Part shown: positions 1 to 10,255 of the stretch, one piece after another
Numbering within the stretch: position 1 is the first letter of the stretch
Layout: the number at the start of each line of letters is the position of its first letter
Assembly: GCA_024281995.1 (NCBI GenBank)
Contig: JAMWZW010000015.1
Span: 1 to 45,273 of the forward strand
DNA: 45,273 nucleotides
DNA from: Nitrosomonas sp.
Lineage (GTDB): Bacteria; Pseudomonadota; Gammaproteobacteria; Burkholderiales; Nitrosomonadaceae
Direction of reading: 5' to 3'
Translations under genes and position numbers: made by a program
The notes under the pieces: model-generated
Told to the model about the DNA's origin: nothing
Databases searched by the model: none
Seen by the model: only the letters and a program-made list of their open reading frames with translations

Positions 1-48
1 CTTGATGTTGCACGATTGACTGAAATGGTGGAGAACAACTGCGCATAA
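1..48 (+). CDS. 3' end of a truncated gene, function unknown
   Basis: The first 15 codons of the window are open and end in TAA at 46-48; the visible tail is LDVARLTEMVENNCA. A terminator hairpin follows about 20 bases later, which supports a real gene end. The gene converges on hppA. Too little remains to name the product. Confidence 0.45.
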   Translation, partial: LDVARLTEMVENNCA

Positions 49-62
49 ATTCATCTGAAAAT

Positions 63-93
63 AAAAAAAGCACACCAGATGGTGTGCTTTTTT
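63..93. terminator. bidirectional Rho-independent terminator
   Basis: A GC-containing stem, GCACACC (70-76) and GGTGTGC (81-87), encloses the loop AGAT. It is flanked by a run of A on the left and a run of T on the right. It can therefore end transcription from the truncated gene on the left and from hppA on the minus strand. Confidence 0.9.
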
Positions 94-110
94 GTTACTA
101 AAAAGATTAT

Positions 111-2168
111 TTATAGCAGTGGAATTATCAATAATGCCACGATGTTAATAATCTTGATCAACGGGTTAATTGCTGGTCCTGCGGTGTCTTTGTAAGGATC
201 ACCCACAGTATCACCAGTTACAGAGGCTTTGTGAGCTTCACTGCCCTTGCCGCCAAAGTGACCATCTTCAATGTGTTTCTTGGCATTATCCCAAGCACCA
301 CCACCGGTTGTCATGGAAATTGCAACAAACAGGCCGGTTACGATAGAACCCATCAATACACCACCCAACGCTTGTGGGCCGAGAATTACGCCCACTAACA
401 ATGGAATGAGTACAGGGAGCAAGGAAGGAACCATCATTTCTTTGATCGCTGCTTTAGTCAACATATCGACTGCACGCGAATAATCAGGCTTTGCCGTTCC
501 TTCCATGATGCCAGGAATTTCTTTGAACTGACGGCGTACTTCGATTACTACTGATCCTGCAGCACGTCCGACGGCTTCCATTGACATCGCACCAAATAAG
601 TAAGGAATCATTCCACCGATAAACAATCCGATAATTACCATGTGATTCGATAAATCGAAAGTTATCGAGTGACCAGCGTGTTCGAGTGCATGAGTATAGT
701 CTGCAAACAGAACCAAGGCGGCCAGGCCAGCAGAACCGATTGCGTAGCCTTTGGTGACTGCTTTAGTAGTGTTACCCACAGCATCCAAAGGATCTGTAAT
801 TGCGCGTACTGAATCCGGCATTTCAGACATTTCGGCAATACCACCGGCATTATCTGTGATTGGACCATACGCATCCAAGGCAACGATAATACCCGTCATC
901 GATAACATGGACGTAGCCGCAATCGCGATACCGTATAAACCTGCTAATGCATAAGCTAACAGGATGCTGATACAAACAGCTAATACCGGTGCTGCGGTTG
1001 CGCGCATTGAAACACCCAGACCAGCAATAATGTTGGTCGCATGCCCAGTGGTTGATGCTTCGGCAACATGTTGAACCGGCGGGAAATCCGTAGAGGTATA
1101 GTACTCGGTAATGACAACCATGAGTCCCGTCAAAATCAGTCCGATCGCTGCAGCTAAAAATACGCGCATAACCAGCATGCCACCCGCTACTTCAGTGCCA
1201 TCGATATCAAGCGACATACCGCTCATAAACCAAACGGTAACCGGGAGGTAAGCAAGTAATGCGATACCACCTGCAACAGCCAGTCCACGATAGAGCGCAT
1301 TCATAATCTTGCCGCCTTCACGCATTTTGACATAGTAGCAACCGATAATCGATGCAACGATAGAAACTGCACCTAGCATTAACGGATAAATAACAGCATC
1401 AAGTGCATTTGTTGTGAATAATAGCGCGCCTAAGATCATCGTAGCGATGATGGTAACCGCATAGGTTTCGAACAAATCAGCTGCCATACCGGCACAATCG
1501 CCTACGTTATCACCCACATTGTCAGCAATGACTGCTGGGTTACGGGGATCATCTTCCGGAATACCTGCTTCTACTTTACCTACTAAATCTGCACCGACGT
1601 CAGCACCTTTGGTGAAAATGCCGCCACCCAACCGAGCAAAAATGGAAATTAACGATCCGCCAAATGCAAAACCAACTAAAGGCTTGATGATGTCACTGAC
1701 GGCCTGGTTAGCATCGGCGCTGTTAAATAACATTGCACAGTAACCGGCTACACCAAGCAAACCTAATGCGACAACCAGCATGCCAGTAACCGCACCACCC
1801 CGGAAAGCAATCGCAAGCGCTTCATTCAATCCAATGCTTGCTGCTTGAGCAGTACGTACATTCGATTGAACCGATACAGTCATTCCGAGAAAACCGGCGG
1901 CACCAGAGAGAACCGCACCCAGCGCGAAACCAATAGCCGTATCCCAACCTAATGCTATCCAAAGCGCAAAAAACAGAACAGCACCTACCATTCCAATCGT
2001 CATGTATTGACGTTTTAGATATGCAGAGGCGCCTTCTTGAATAGCTTTTGCAATTTCTTGCATACGCTGGTTGCCTGTAGATTGATCAAAAATACCCTTA
2101 ATCCATATACCACTGAATATCAGGGCCACAATCGCACTAACAATTGCGATAACTAAACCACTAGCCAT
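111..2168 (-). CDS. hppA: proton-translocating membrane pyrophosphatase, K+-independent type
   Basis: Integral-membrane pyrophosphatase that couples PPi hydrolysis to H+ pumping across the inner membrane. The protein is about 685 residues with some 16 hydrophobic segments, normal for the family. The substrate-site signature [11 protein letters not shown], the following [19 protein letters not shown] and the EYYTS motif are intact. The segment [10 protein letters not shown] has Lys and Thr where K+-dependent enzymes have Ala and Gly/Ala (GNTTAAIGKG), so this should be the K+-independent class. A TTG at 2178-2180 extends the frame, but the ATG at 2166-2168 has GGAG six bases upstream and is preferred. 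It lies 229 bases downstream of pfp on the same strand and ends at the shared terminator. Confidence 0.96.
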   Translation of the reverse strand: MASGLVIAIVSAIVALIFSGIWIKGIFDQSTGNQRMQEIAKAIQEGASAYLKRQYMTIGMVGAVLFFALWIALGWDTAIGFALGAVLSGAAGFLGMTVSVQSNVRTAQAASIGLNEALAIAFRGGAVTGMLVVALGLLGVAGYCAMLFNSADANQAVSDIIKPLVGFAFGGSLISIFARLGGGIFTKGADVGADLVGKVEAGIPEDDPRNPAVIADNVGDNVGDCAGMAADLFETYAVTIIATMILGALLFTTNALDAVIYPLMLGAVSIVASIIGCYYVKMREGGKIMNALYRGLAVAGGIALLAYLPVTVWFMSGMSLDIDGTEVAGGMLVMRVFLAAAIGLILTGLMVVITEYYTSTDFPPVQHVAEASTTGHATNIIAGLGVSMRATAAPVLAVCISILLAYALAGLYGIAIAATSMLSMTGIIVALDAYGPITDNAGGIAEMSEMPDSVRAITDPLDAVGNTTKAVTKGYAIGSAGLAALVLFADYTHALEHAGHSITFDLSNHMVIIGLFIGGMIPYLFGAMSMEAVGRAAGSVVIEVRRQFKEIPGIMEGTAKPDYSRAVDMLTKAAIKEMMVPSLLPVLIPLLVGVILGPQALGGVLMGSIVTGLFVAISMTTGGGAWDNAKKHIEDGHFGGKGSEAHKASVTGDTVGDPYKDTAGPAINPLIKIINIVALLIIPLL

Positions 2169-2397
2169 AGAGAACTCCAATTAAAGTCAGACCATACAAA
2201 ATAACATGTAGAACTTGGCCTAATAATTCCACATTATTAAAGACTTGTCCAAAACCAAAATACAATCAAGGCGTATTTTATATGTTCTTGTTACTTGAAT
2301 GTATCAAATATTCATTAAATTTAGATTGCGGATTAATTCGGTTAAGGTTGTTTGACTTCATTACAACACTTAGCACTTTCCAATCTAATTTATTAAA

Positions 2398-3657
2398 TTA
2401 AATCTTGAATTCTTCAAGTTTTTTCTCAACTGCAACATTTTTTAATCGAACATAATCGGGCAAGCCATTTTTATACGGCGGATAATCTTCACCTTCAATA
2501 AGCGGCGCCAAATATTCGCGGCATGCTTCACTAATTCCGAAGCCATCCTCACTGATAAAATCAGCAGGCATCATTTTTTCGACGTTAGCAACATTTGAAA
2601 GTTGAGCCATACCTACGGTCCAGCGGTACGGTGCATTGGATTGACGAACGATTGTCGGCATCACCGAATTATGCCCGGCAATTGCATATTCCACCGCAGC
2701 TTTACCCATCGCATAAGCCTGCTCAACGTCTGTCTTAGAGGCAATGTGACGTGCGGCACGTTGCAGGTAATCGGCAACACCCCAGTGATATTTCAACCCC
2801 AAACCATCTTTCACGATATTTGCGACGACGGGCGCGACACCGCCTAATTGCGCGTGACCAAAGGCATCGCGCAACCCCTGATCGGAAAGGAAATTCCCGT
2901 CTTCGCCCTTGACGCCTTCCGATACTACAACTGAACAATAGCCGTATTCTTTGACGCAACGATCTACTTTGGCAAGGAATTTTTCTTTATTGAAGGTAAT
3001 TTCCGGGAATAAAATGACAATGGGAATTTCACAATCCGGACTAGAGGCCAATCCTCCTGCAGCAGCGATCCATCCAGCATGTCGGCCCATCACTTCGAGT
3101 ACGAATACTTTAGTAGATGTTTTGGACATGCTTGCCACATCAAAGCTCGCTTCACGTGTCGATACTGCAATGTATTTCGCAACTGAGCCGAAACCTGGGC
3201 AGCAGTCCGTTATGGGTAAGTCGTTATCTACTGTTTTAGGAACATGAATAGCTTGCAGCGGGTAACCCAGTGTATCGGATAACTGCGAAACTTTAAGGCA
3301 AGTATCCGCAGAGTCGCCACCGCCATTGTAAAAAAAATAACCAATATTATGCGCTTTGAATACTTCAATCAGACGCTCGTATTCACGCCGATTTTGTTCC
3401 AAGCTTTTTAATTTGTAGCGACATGATCCAAAAGCACCTGATGGGGTATGGCGCAATCCGGCAATTGCGGTTGCCGAGTCGGCATTGGTATCAATTAAAT
3501 CTTCGGTTAATGCACCAATAATGCCGTTGCGTCCGGCATAAATGGTGCCAATTTTGTCGGGATGCTGGCGTGCTGTTTCTAAAACACCCGCAGCGGATGC
3601 GTTAATAACAGCCGTAACACCCCCCGATTGAGCATAAAATGCATTTTTTATTGCCAT
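2398..3657 (-). CDS. pfp: pyrophosphate-dependent 6-phosphofructokinase
   Basis: Interconverts fructose 6-phosphate and fructose 1,6-bisphosphate using PPi, reversibly, in the cytoplasm. The 419-residue length and the motifs YNGGGDSADT, PKTVDNDLP and MGRHAGWIA place it in the phosphofructokinase superfamily. The Asp-Ser after the glycines, instead of the Asp-Gly of ATP enzymes, fits PPi use. The frame is open to 3744, but the ATG at 3655-3657 (MAIKNAFYAQSGG) follows an AGGAG ribosome site, and the 29 extra residues look non-homologous. It sits between adk and hppA on one strand, which suggests a linked pyrophosphate economy; in methanotrophs pfp and hpp genes are known neighbours. Confidence 0.93.
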   Translation of the reverse strand: MAIKNAFYAQSGGVTAVINASAAGVLETARQHPDKIGTIYAGRNGIIGALTEDLIDTNADSATAIAGLRHTPSGAFGSCRYKLKSLEQNRREYERLIEVFKAHNIGYFFYNGGGDSADTCLKVSQLSDTLGYPLQAIHVPKTVDNDLPITDCCPGFGSVAKYIAVSTREASFDVASMSKTSTKVFVLEVMGRHAGWIAAAGGLASSPDCEIPIVILFPEITFNKEKFLAKVDRCVKEYGYCSVVVSEGVKGEDGNFLSDQGLRDAFGHAQLGGVAPVVANIVKDGLGLKYHWGVADYLQRAARHIASKTDVEQAYAMGKAAVEYAIAGHNSVMPTIVRQSNAPYRWTVGMAQLSNVANVEKMMPADFISEDGFGISEACREYLAPLIEGEDYPPYKNGLPDYVRLKNVAVEKKLEEFKI

Positions 3658-3797
3658 TTTTTTCTCCTGATTGAATAAATTGTTTAAGTTATTTGGATGC
3701 TGATTCTGATTATCTGTGCGTACAAAAAACTCAGACACCAGCAACCGCTGTCCCGAGTTTCAAATTATTCTATGAGTCTCAGAATGAAACTGATTAT

Positions 3798-4475
<678 letters not shown>

Positions 4476-4489
4476 TCAAAATTCATTGC

Positions 4490-4510
4490 ATATAAGTAGC
4501 GCGCTTATAT
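4490..4510. promoter_or_regulatory. inverted repeat between adk and recA
   Basis: ATATAAG (4490-4496) and CTTATAT (4504-4510) form a perfect 7-base dyad, and AGCGCGCT is a palindrome inside it. It lies just upstream of adk in the divergent adk/recA gap, so it could be an operator or a leader hairpin for adk. No regulator is identifiable from the site. Confidence 0.35.
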
Positions 4511-4677
4511 CTGCCTTTTCCCTGTTTTATAACATCTTTGTAATTATATCGCAGGCTAAGCAGATACTCGAGTTTTTTACTACAGCAATTTTAATCAAGC
4601 TAAGTAGCTTTATAACAAGTTACAAAAATGCAGTACAGGTTATGCGATAATTCGATCGACTCATAATAGGAAAAATC

Positions 4678-5712
4678 ATGGACGAAAATAGAAGTAAAGC
4701 ACTTGATGTTGCATTAGCCCAAATAGAGAAACAATTTGGTAAAGGTTCAATCATGCGGCTGGGTGCTAATGACGTAGCCTATGATATTCAGGTGGTTTCT
4801 ACTGGTTCGCTAGGCCTTGATATCGCATTGGGAGTGGGTGGGTTGCCGCGAGGTCGAATTATCGAGATTTATGGCCCCGAATCATCTGGCAAGACGACAT
4901 TGACATTGCAGGTTATTGCGGAAATGCAGAAATTGGGTGGAACGGCAGCATTTATTGACGCTGAGCACGCACTAGATCCGCAGTATGCGCAGAAAATTGG
5001 CGTAAATGTCCAGGAATTATTGATATCACAACCGGATAACGGCGAACAGGCCTTGGAAATTGCGGATATGCTGGTTCGCTCCGGTTCGGTTGACATTATT
5101 GTGGTGGATTCAGTTGCTGCACTGACACCGCGCGCTGAAATTGAAGGTGATATGGGTGATCCGCAAATGGGGTTGCAAGCGCGATTGATGTCGCAGGCTT
5201 TACGTAAATTGACGGCAAATATTAAGCGTAGCAATACTATGGTCATTTTCATTAATCAGATTCGCATGAAAATTGGTGTAATGTTCGGTAACCCTGAAAC
5301 GACCACCGGCGGTAATGCATTGAAATTTTATGCTTCGGTTCGATTGGATATTCGCCGTACGGGTTCGATCAAAAAAGGTGAGGAAGTCATTGGCAATGAG
5401 ACACGTGTGAAAGTGGTAAAAAACAAGGTGGCTCCACCTTTTAAGCAGGCCGACTTTGACATTCTATATGGCGAAGGTATTTCTCGTGAAAGTGAAATCA
5501 TTGAGTTAGGCGTGCTGCATAAGCTTATTGACAAATCAGGGGCTTGGTATGCTTATAAAGGTGAGAAAATCGGTCAAGGGAAAGATAATGCCCGGGATTA
5601 TCTGAAGGAACATAAAGAAATTGCTGAAGAGATTGAGCAAAAAATCCGTGCGATTGTAGGGATTACCGATCCGAACAAGCCTACTAAGGAAAAAACTGAA
5701 AAAGAGAAATAA
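4678..5712 (+). CDS. recA: recombinase RecA
   Basis: DNA-dependent ATPase that forms filaments on single-stranded DNA, drives strand exchange and triggers LexA-type self-cleavage. The 344 residues contain Walker [10 protein letters not shown] (about residues 66-74), the loop motif [20 protein letters not shown] and the acidic/lysine-rich C-terminal tail typical of RecA. AGGA precedes the ATG. No CTG-N10-CAG LexA box was found in the 200 bases upstream. recX follows after two bases, so the pair is probably co-transcribed. Confidence 0.98.
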   Translation: MDENRSKALDVALAQIEKQFGKGSIMRLGANDVAYDIQVVSTGSLGLDIALGVGGLPRGRIIEIYGPESSGKTTLTLQVIAEMQKLGGTAAFIDAEHALDPQYAQKIGVNVQELLISQPDNGEQALEIADMLVRSGSVDIIVVDSVAALTPRAEIEGDMGDPQMGLQARLMSQALRKLTANIKRSNTMVIFINQIRMKIGVMFGNPETTTGGNALKFYASVRLDIRRTGSIKKGEEVIGNETRVKVVKNKVAPPFKQADFDILYGEGISRESEIIELGVLHKLIDKSGAWYAYKGEKIGQGKDNARDYLKEHKEIAEEIEQKIRAIVGITDPNKPTKEKTEKEK

Positions 5713-5714
5713 GC

Positions 5715-6176
5715 TTGGTGGATAGTCGATCACCCTTAGAAATGCGTGCCTTGCGTTATCTCGCGCAACGTGAGTACTCCCGCCGGGAATTGGAGCAGAA
5801 ACTTTCTTTTTACGCACGTTCATACTCTTCCGAAGCACTATCAAATCTATTGGATAAGTTGGAACAAAATGGTTTTTTATCGGCTGAGCGGGTTGTTGAA
5901 CAGATTACCCGTGTGCGCAGATCCCGTTTTGGTAGCCAGCGTATTGTTTACGAACTCAAGGAAAAAGGTATTGATGAGCACTTAATTGGCAGCGTATTGC
6001 CATACCTCGCGCAAACCGAGTTTGATACAGCCGTTAAAATCTGGCAAAAGAAATTTGACACGTTACCTGGTAATAGAGAAGAGCGCGGCAAACAGGTGCG
6101 GTTTATGCTCAGCAGAGGGTTTTCAATGGAAATAATACGGCAAGTTCTGTTACAAGCTAACGAGGAACGCTCATGA
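5715..6176 (+). CDS. recX: recombination regulatory protein RecX
   Basis: Small helical protein that binds RecA filaments and limits their activity. The 153 residues begin with the typical RALRYLAQREYSRRELEQKL helix block and continue with repeated three-helix units (GFLSAERVVEQ, FGSQRIVYELKEKGI). The start is TTG at 5715 or the adjacent GTG at 5718; both are two to five bases after the recA stop, and neither has a decisive ribosome site, so translation is probably coupled to recA. Its stop overlaps the next start as ATGA. Confidence 0.92.
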   Translation: MVDSRSPLEMRALRYLAQREYSRRELEQKLSFYARSYSSEALSNLLDKLEQNGFLSAERVVEQITRVRRSRFGSQRIVYELKEKGIDEHLIGSVLPYLAQTEFDTAVKIWQKKFDTLPGNREERGKQVRFMLSRGFSMEIIRQVLLQANEERS

Positions 6177-6541
6177 AAAATTCGCTTGTGCAGATGATAT
6201 TCATGTTGGCGGTCCTGTTGATAGTTCATCCAGTCAGTAGTGCAGTTGAGATTGTAACTATTAATGCGATTAATACTTCCCCTGTCAATTTTGATGGCAA
6301 AGAAGTTCGGTTGAGAGGTATTGCGAAAAATCCTACACGCCTACCACTGATCGATCTAAAATCCTATATGCTAGAAGATGCAACTGGGGAAATTATGGTT
6401 TTGACAGAGTCGGATTTGCCTCGAATGAATGAAGAATTTACTGTTCGAGTCAGAATTACAAGCTTGGCGATTATCAATGGCGAAGCATTGGGTTTGATGG
6501 CTATTGAGCTGGAACGATACGAGCAGCAACAAGAAATATGA
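6173..6541 (+). CDS. exported OB-fold protein of unknown function
   Basis: 122 residues: an N-terminal signal segment (about residues 1-24, hydrophobic core [10 protein letters not shown], likely cut near SSA-VE) and then a beta-rich domain resembling a small OB fold (tRNA_anti-like): [31 protein letters not shown]. The role is unknown; OB folds of this kind bind nucleic acid or oligosaccharide, and an exported one is unlikely to act on tRNA. ATGA overlaps link it to recX upstream and to alaS downstream, so it is translationally coupled to both. Why an exported protein is locked between these two genes is not explained by the sequence. Confidence 0.8.
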   Translation: MKNSLVQMIFMLAVLLIVHPVSSAVEIVTINAINTSPVNFDGKEVRLRGIAKNPTRLPLIDLKSYMLEDATGEIMVLTESDLPRMNEEFTVRVRITSLAIINGEALGLMAIELERYEQQQEI

Positions 6542-9132
6542 AAAGCAACGAAATCAGACAGAAGTTTCTTGAATTTTTTGAATCTCACGGACACACCGTC
6601 GTGGCGTCCAGCCCGCTTGTGCCAAGCAACGATCCAACTTTGTTGTTTACCAACGCAGGCATGGTGCAATTCAAGGATGTATTTCTCGGTCAGGACAAAA
6701 GACCTTATGTGCGAGCAGTCAGTTCTCAACGATGCGTGCGCGCTGGCGGTAAACACAATGATTTGGAAAATGTCGGGTACACTGCGCGGCATCATACGTT
6801 TTTCGAAATGCTGGGAAATTTCAGTTTTGGCGATTATTTCAAGCGTAATGCCATTTTATTTGCTTGGGATTTTTTGACTCAGTCATTAAAAATTCCGCGT
6901 GACAAGCTATGGGTCACTGTTTATGCGGAGGATAATGAAGCAGCGGACATCTGGCTCAATGAAGTCGGTGTTGATAATTCTCGAGTGGTGCGCATAGCCA
7001 CCATGGATAATTTCTGGCAGATGGGTGATACCGGCCCATGCGGGCCTTGTTCCGAGATTTTTTACGACCATGGCCCGGAAGTGCAAGGAGGACCGCCGGG
7101 TTCAACTGATGCTGATGGCGATCGTTACATTGAAATTTGGAATTTGGTATTCATGCAGTACAACCGCGACAGCAATGGCACACTTCATCCCTTGCCCAAA
7201 CCGTCGGTGGACACCGGTATGGGATTGGAACGGATCTCGGCAGTGATGCAGCATGTGCATAGCAATTACGATATCGATTTATTTCAAAGCTTGATCAAAG
7301 CAGCCGCGCGCGTTACCAACACGAAAAATCTTGTGGATAATTCCTTAAAAGTAATTGCCGATCATATCCGCGCCTGCTCATTCTTGATTGCCGATGGTGT
7401 CATTCCTGGCAGCGAAGGCCGTGGCTATGTATTACGGCGCATCATCCGCCGCGCCATTCGTCATGGTTACCGGCTGGGACAAAAACAACCATTCTTTTAT
7501 CAACTGGTGGATGATTTGAGTCAAGTTATGGGGCAGGCTTATCCGGAACTGGTTGCAGCTAAAATGCGCGTCGCAGCAGTGTTAAAGCAGGAAGAAGAAC
7601 GTTTTGCCGAAACACTTGAACATGGCATGCAAGTTCTGGAAGAGGCTTTGCAGCATAAAATAAAAGTGCTAGATGGTGATACCGCATTCCGCTTATACGA
7701 TACTTTTGGGTTTCCGCTTGATTTGACTGCTGACATCGCTCGTGAACGGGGTCTTGCTGTTGATCATGCCGGTTTTGAACAAGCGATGGCGTGGCAGCGT
7801 GAACAAGCACGTGCAGCCAATAAATTCACTATGCAGGAAGGCATTGAATATGCAGGCAGCCAAACTGCCTTTTATGGGTATGAAACCTTGCAGCACGAAG
7901 GGCAAGTATTGGCCATTTATAAACAAGGCAGTGCAGTCGATTTTATTGAGGCCGGTGATGAAGCGGTTGTTGTGCTGGATCAGACACCTTTTTATGCTGA
8001 ATCTGGTGGACAAGTGGGAGACTGCGGTGAATTGCTGGCGGCTAATGGCACCTTTGCCGTAACAGATACGCAAAAGATACAGGCCGGCGTGTTCGGTCAT
8101 AAAGGCTTACTACGTAGCGGCCGGCTCGTGATTAAGGATAATGTGCTGGCTCGAGTCAATCCGCTCACGCGTACTAGCACTGCCAACAATCATTCTGCAA
8201 CCCATCTGCTGCATGCCGCGTTGCGCAACGTACTGGGTACGCACGTAACGCAAAAAGGTTCACTAGTCGATGCCGATCGTTTGCGTTTCGATTTTTCGCA
8301 CAATGCACCGGTGCGAATCGACGAGATTCGTGAAACGGAACGCCTGGTCAACGAGCAAATCCGCAATAATTGTGTGGTCGAAGCCGCTACGATGAAATAT
8401 GATGACGCTATTAAACGCGGTGCCATGGCATTGTTTGGTGAAAAATATTCCGATGTCGTGCGCGTCATTGGCATGGGCGAGTTCTCCACAGAATTGTGTG
8501 GGGGCACGCATGTTGCGCAAATCGGACAAATCGGCTTGTTCAAAATTGTAACGGAATCCGGCGTGGCCGCAGGTATTCGCCGGATTGAAGCAGTCACAGG
8601 AAAAGCGGCGGTCGAATACGTGCAGCAACGCGAAGCGCAATTACTGGAAATTGCGCAAACGCTAAAAACCAATCCGCAGGAAGTCACGCAAAAAATTTCC
8701 CAAATTATAGAAAACGTAAGGCAGGCTGAAAAGGAACTGGCGCGTTTAAAAACCAAAGTTGCCAGCTCGCAAGGTGAAGATCTGGCAGCGCAAGCTCAGG
8801 AAATTAAAGGTATTAAGGTTCTGACCGCAATCCTCGAAAATGCTGATGTCAAAACCATGCGCGAAACTTTGGACCTGCTCAAAGGCAAGCTGAAAACTTG
8901 CACAATTGTCTTGAGCGCAGTCAGTGAGGGAAAAATTACTTTAATTACGGGTGTAAGCGCTGATTTGACTGATCGTATTAAAGCTGGCGAACTGGTCAAT
9001 TTTGTCGCACAGCAAGTTGGCGGTAAAGGTGGTGGTCGATCCGATATGGCGCAAGCTGGCGGTACGCAACCAGAACATTTACCGGCCGCACTCGCCAGTG
9101 TAATGGCGTGGGTGGGAAAGAAAATGATCTGA
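6538..9132 (+). CDS. alaS: alanyl-tRNA synthetase
   Basis: Charges tRNA-Ala in the cytoplasm. The 864 residues show the class II catalytic core ([37 protein letters not shown]), the tRNA-recognition region, the editing domain with its zinc ligands ([11 protein letters not shown] and CGGTH) and the C-terminal DHHA1/C-Ala domain ending [12 protein letters not shown]. Length is normal. The ATG overlaps the stop of the upstream OB-fold gene as ATGA. It is the last gene of the recA-recX-orf-alaS run; no clear terminator hairpin follows before the tetR promoter. Confidence 0.98.
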   Translation: MKSNEIRQKFLEFFESHGHTVVASSPLVPSNDPTLLFTNAGMVQFKDVFLGQDKRPYVRAVSSQRCVRAGGKHNDLENVGYTARHHTFFEMLGNFSFGDYFKRNAILFAWDFLTQSLKIPRDKLWVTVYAEDNEAADIWLNEVGVDNSRVVRIATMDNFWQMGDTGPCGPCSEIFYDHGPEVQGGPPGSTDADGDRYIEIWNLVFMQYNRDSNGTLHPLPKPSVDTGMGLERISAVMQHVHSNYDIDLFQSLIKAAARVTNTKNLVDNSLKVIADHIRACSFLIADGVIPGSEGRGYVLRRIIRRAIRHGYRLGQKQPFFYQLVDDLSQVMGQAYPELVAAKMRVAAVLKQEEERFAETLEHGMQVLEEALQHKIKVLDGDTAFRLYDTFGFPLDLTADIARERGLAVDHAGFEQAMAWQREQARAANKFTMQEGIEYAGSQTAFYGYETLQHEGQVLAIYKQGSAVDFIEAGDEAVVVLDQTPFYAESGGQVGDCGELLAANGTFAVTDTQKIQAGVFGHKGLLRSGRLVIKDNVLARVNPLTRTSTANNHSATHLLHAALRNVLGTHVTQKGSLVDADRLRFDFSHNAPVRIDEIRETERLVNEQIRNNCVVEAATMKYDDAIKRGAMALFGEKYSDVVRVIGMGEFSTELCGGTHVAQIGQIGLFKIVTESGVAAGIRRIEAVTGKAAVEYVQQREAQLLEIAQTLKTNPQEVTQKISQIIENVRQAEKELARLKTKVASSQGEDLAAQAQEIKGIKVLTAILENADVKTMRETLDLLKGKLKTCTIVLSAVSEGKITLITGVSADLTDRIKAGELVNFVAQQVGGKGGGRSDMAQAGGTQPEHLPAALASVMAWVGKKMI

Positions 9133-9224
9133 TAATTTTGGTTTATCGAAACGCAATACGAATACCTGCGATGGATCATATTAATTTAGACTTATACTAT
9201 TTCCTATTCTTTCATAGAATTTTA

Positions 9225-9253
9225 TTGACTATAAAGACAACCGGTCGTATTAT
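9225..9253 (+). promoter_or_regulatory. tetR promoter, probably giving a leaderless mRNA
   Basis: TTGACT (9225-9230) and TATTAT (9248-9253) are separated by exactly 17 bases. The expected start of transcription falls at or next to the A of the tetR ATG at 9260. There is no ribosome site between the -10 box and the ATG. Confidence 0.75.
9237..9248. promoter_or_regulatory. TetR operator, copy 1 (in the tetR promoter)
   Basis: ACAACCGGTCGT is an 11-of-12 match to the perfect palindrome at 9878-9889. It sits within the spacer between the -35 and -10 boxes of the tetR promoter, where a bound repressor would block RNA polymerase. This suggests autorepression. Confidence 0.7.
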
Positions 9254-9259
9254 ATTTCT

Positions 9260-9856
9260 ATGTCAAAATTAACTAAGAAAGAATTTAATAAAGAAAACCT
9301 GCTTAATCAAGGTGTTGATTTTTTTATGAACCAAGGCTATCACGGCACCGGATTACAGGAAATTCTCGATGCCGTGAGGGTTCCTAAAGGTTCTTTTTAT
9401 AACTACTTTGGTAGCAAGGAGGATTATTGTGCCGAAGTTGTTCAGCACTACATCAATCCGTTTATTGCACAGCTATCTGCACATTTGAGCAAATCTGATA
9501 GCGATGCACTCGGTGCAATTAAATGTTATTTTGAAGAACTTACTGTAGAGCTTGAAAAAAATGAATTTAAAGGCGGGTGCTTGTTGGGCAATCTGATGGG
9601 TGAAATTGGTAGTAGCAGCAATATTTGCCAACAATCCCTGCAATCAGCAGTTAGGCGTTATCGAGACTTGTTGCAATCTGGGTTGGCTCAAGCACAGCAG
9701 CAAGGTACGGTAAGATCAGATAAATCAGCCGCAGAAATGGCCGATTTGTTGATCAATACATGGCAAGGTGCTTTGTTGCGCATGCAAATTGAAAAATCAT
9801 CTGCGCCAATTAAGCAATGTTGCCAAAATTTACTGGAAGATTATTTTAAAGCTTAA
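9260..9856 (+). CDS. TetR/AcrR-family regulator, NemR/AcuR-like
   Basis: Dimeric DNA-binding repressor of 198 residues. The N-terminal helix-turn-helix is clear: TGLQEILDAVRVPKGSFYNY, with FGSKEDYC after it. The segment GGCLLGNLMGEIG resembles the Cys-Leu-Leu-Gly-Asn motif of the NemR/AcuR subgroup, whose members sense electrophiles or small acids; the inducer here is unknown. It has its own strong promoter, with an operator in the spacer, and no Shine-Dalgarno sequence. A second operator lies just after its stop, before the DUF4242 gene, which is therefore the likely target. Confidence 0.92.
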   Translation: MSKLTKKEFNKENLLNQGVDFFMNQGYHGTGLQEILDAVRVPKGSFYNYFGSKEDYCAEVVQHYINPFIAQLSAHLSKSDSDALGAIKCYFEELTVELEKNEFKGGCLLGNLMGEIGSSSNICQQSLQSAVRRYRDLLQSGLAQAQQQGTVRSDKSAAEMADLLINTWQGALLRMQIEKSSAPIKQCCQNLLEDYFKA

Positions 9857-9877
9857 TTATTTTTTCTGATAAATAGA

Positions 9878-9889
9878 CGACCGGTCGTT
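9878..9889. promoter_or_regulatory. TetR operator, copy 2 (upstream of DUF4242 gene)
   Basis: ACGACCGGTCGT is a perfect 12-base palindrome, 38 bases upstream of the next ATG and matching the site in the tetR promoter at 11 of 12 positions. A plausible -10 box, TATTAA, follows at 9893-9898. It is the best candidate for the site through which TetR controls the downstream genes. Confidence 0.75.
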
Positions 9890-9927
9890 CTTATTAAATT
9901 TTTTAATTTATTTCGAGGAGATAGAAA

Positions 9928-10200
9928 ATGCCAAAATATATTATCGAACGTGAAATTCCTGGAGCAGGCGCATTGACACAAAATGAGTTGCAAGCTATTT
10001 CGCAAAAATCGTGCAGTATTTTGAACAAGATGGGTTCTCAAATTCAATGGCTGGAAAGTTATGTGACGGATGATAAGGTATATTGTATTTATATTGCGCC
10101 CGATGAAGCCGCCATCAGAGCGCATGCCGAGCAAGGCGATTTTCCCGCTAACCGTGTTTCTCAAGTTAGATCCGTGATTGATCCAACCACAGCTGAGTAA
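9928..10200 (+). CDS. DUF4242 (SCO4226-like, nickel-binding type) small protein
   Basis: 90 residues: a single ferredoxin-like domain beginning MPKYIIEREIPGAG, with WLESYVTDDKVYCIYIAP and AIRAHAEQGDFPANRVSQV, the pattern of the DUF4242 family. A Streptomyces member (SCO4226) is described as nickel-binding; whether this one binds nickel is an inference, and His/Cys/Glu candidates are few (C51-region Cys, H130-type positions are not assignable by eye). GAGGAG precedes the ATG. The TetR operator upstream suggests inducible expression. It probably forms a transcription unit with the TPR gene 55 bases downstream. Confidence 0.82.
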   Translation: MPKYIIEREIPGAGALTQNELQAISQKSCSILNKMGSQIQWLESYVTDDKVYCIYIAPDEAAIRAHAEQGDFPANRVSQVRSVIDPTTAE

Positions 10201-10255
10201 ATCCGGGAAATTTTTATCGATCCTGACAATGAAAATTCTTAAGAGGTAATATTTT

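Noticed and set aside
8190-8756. 188-codon minus-strand frame inside alaS
   Set aside because: Lies wholly within the alaS editing domain; Ser/Arg/Cys-rich shadow translation.
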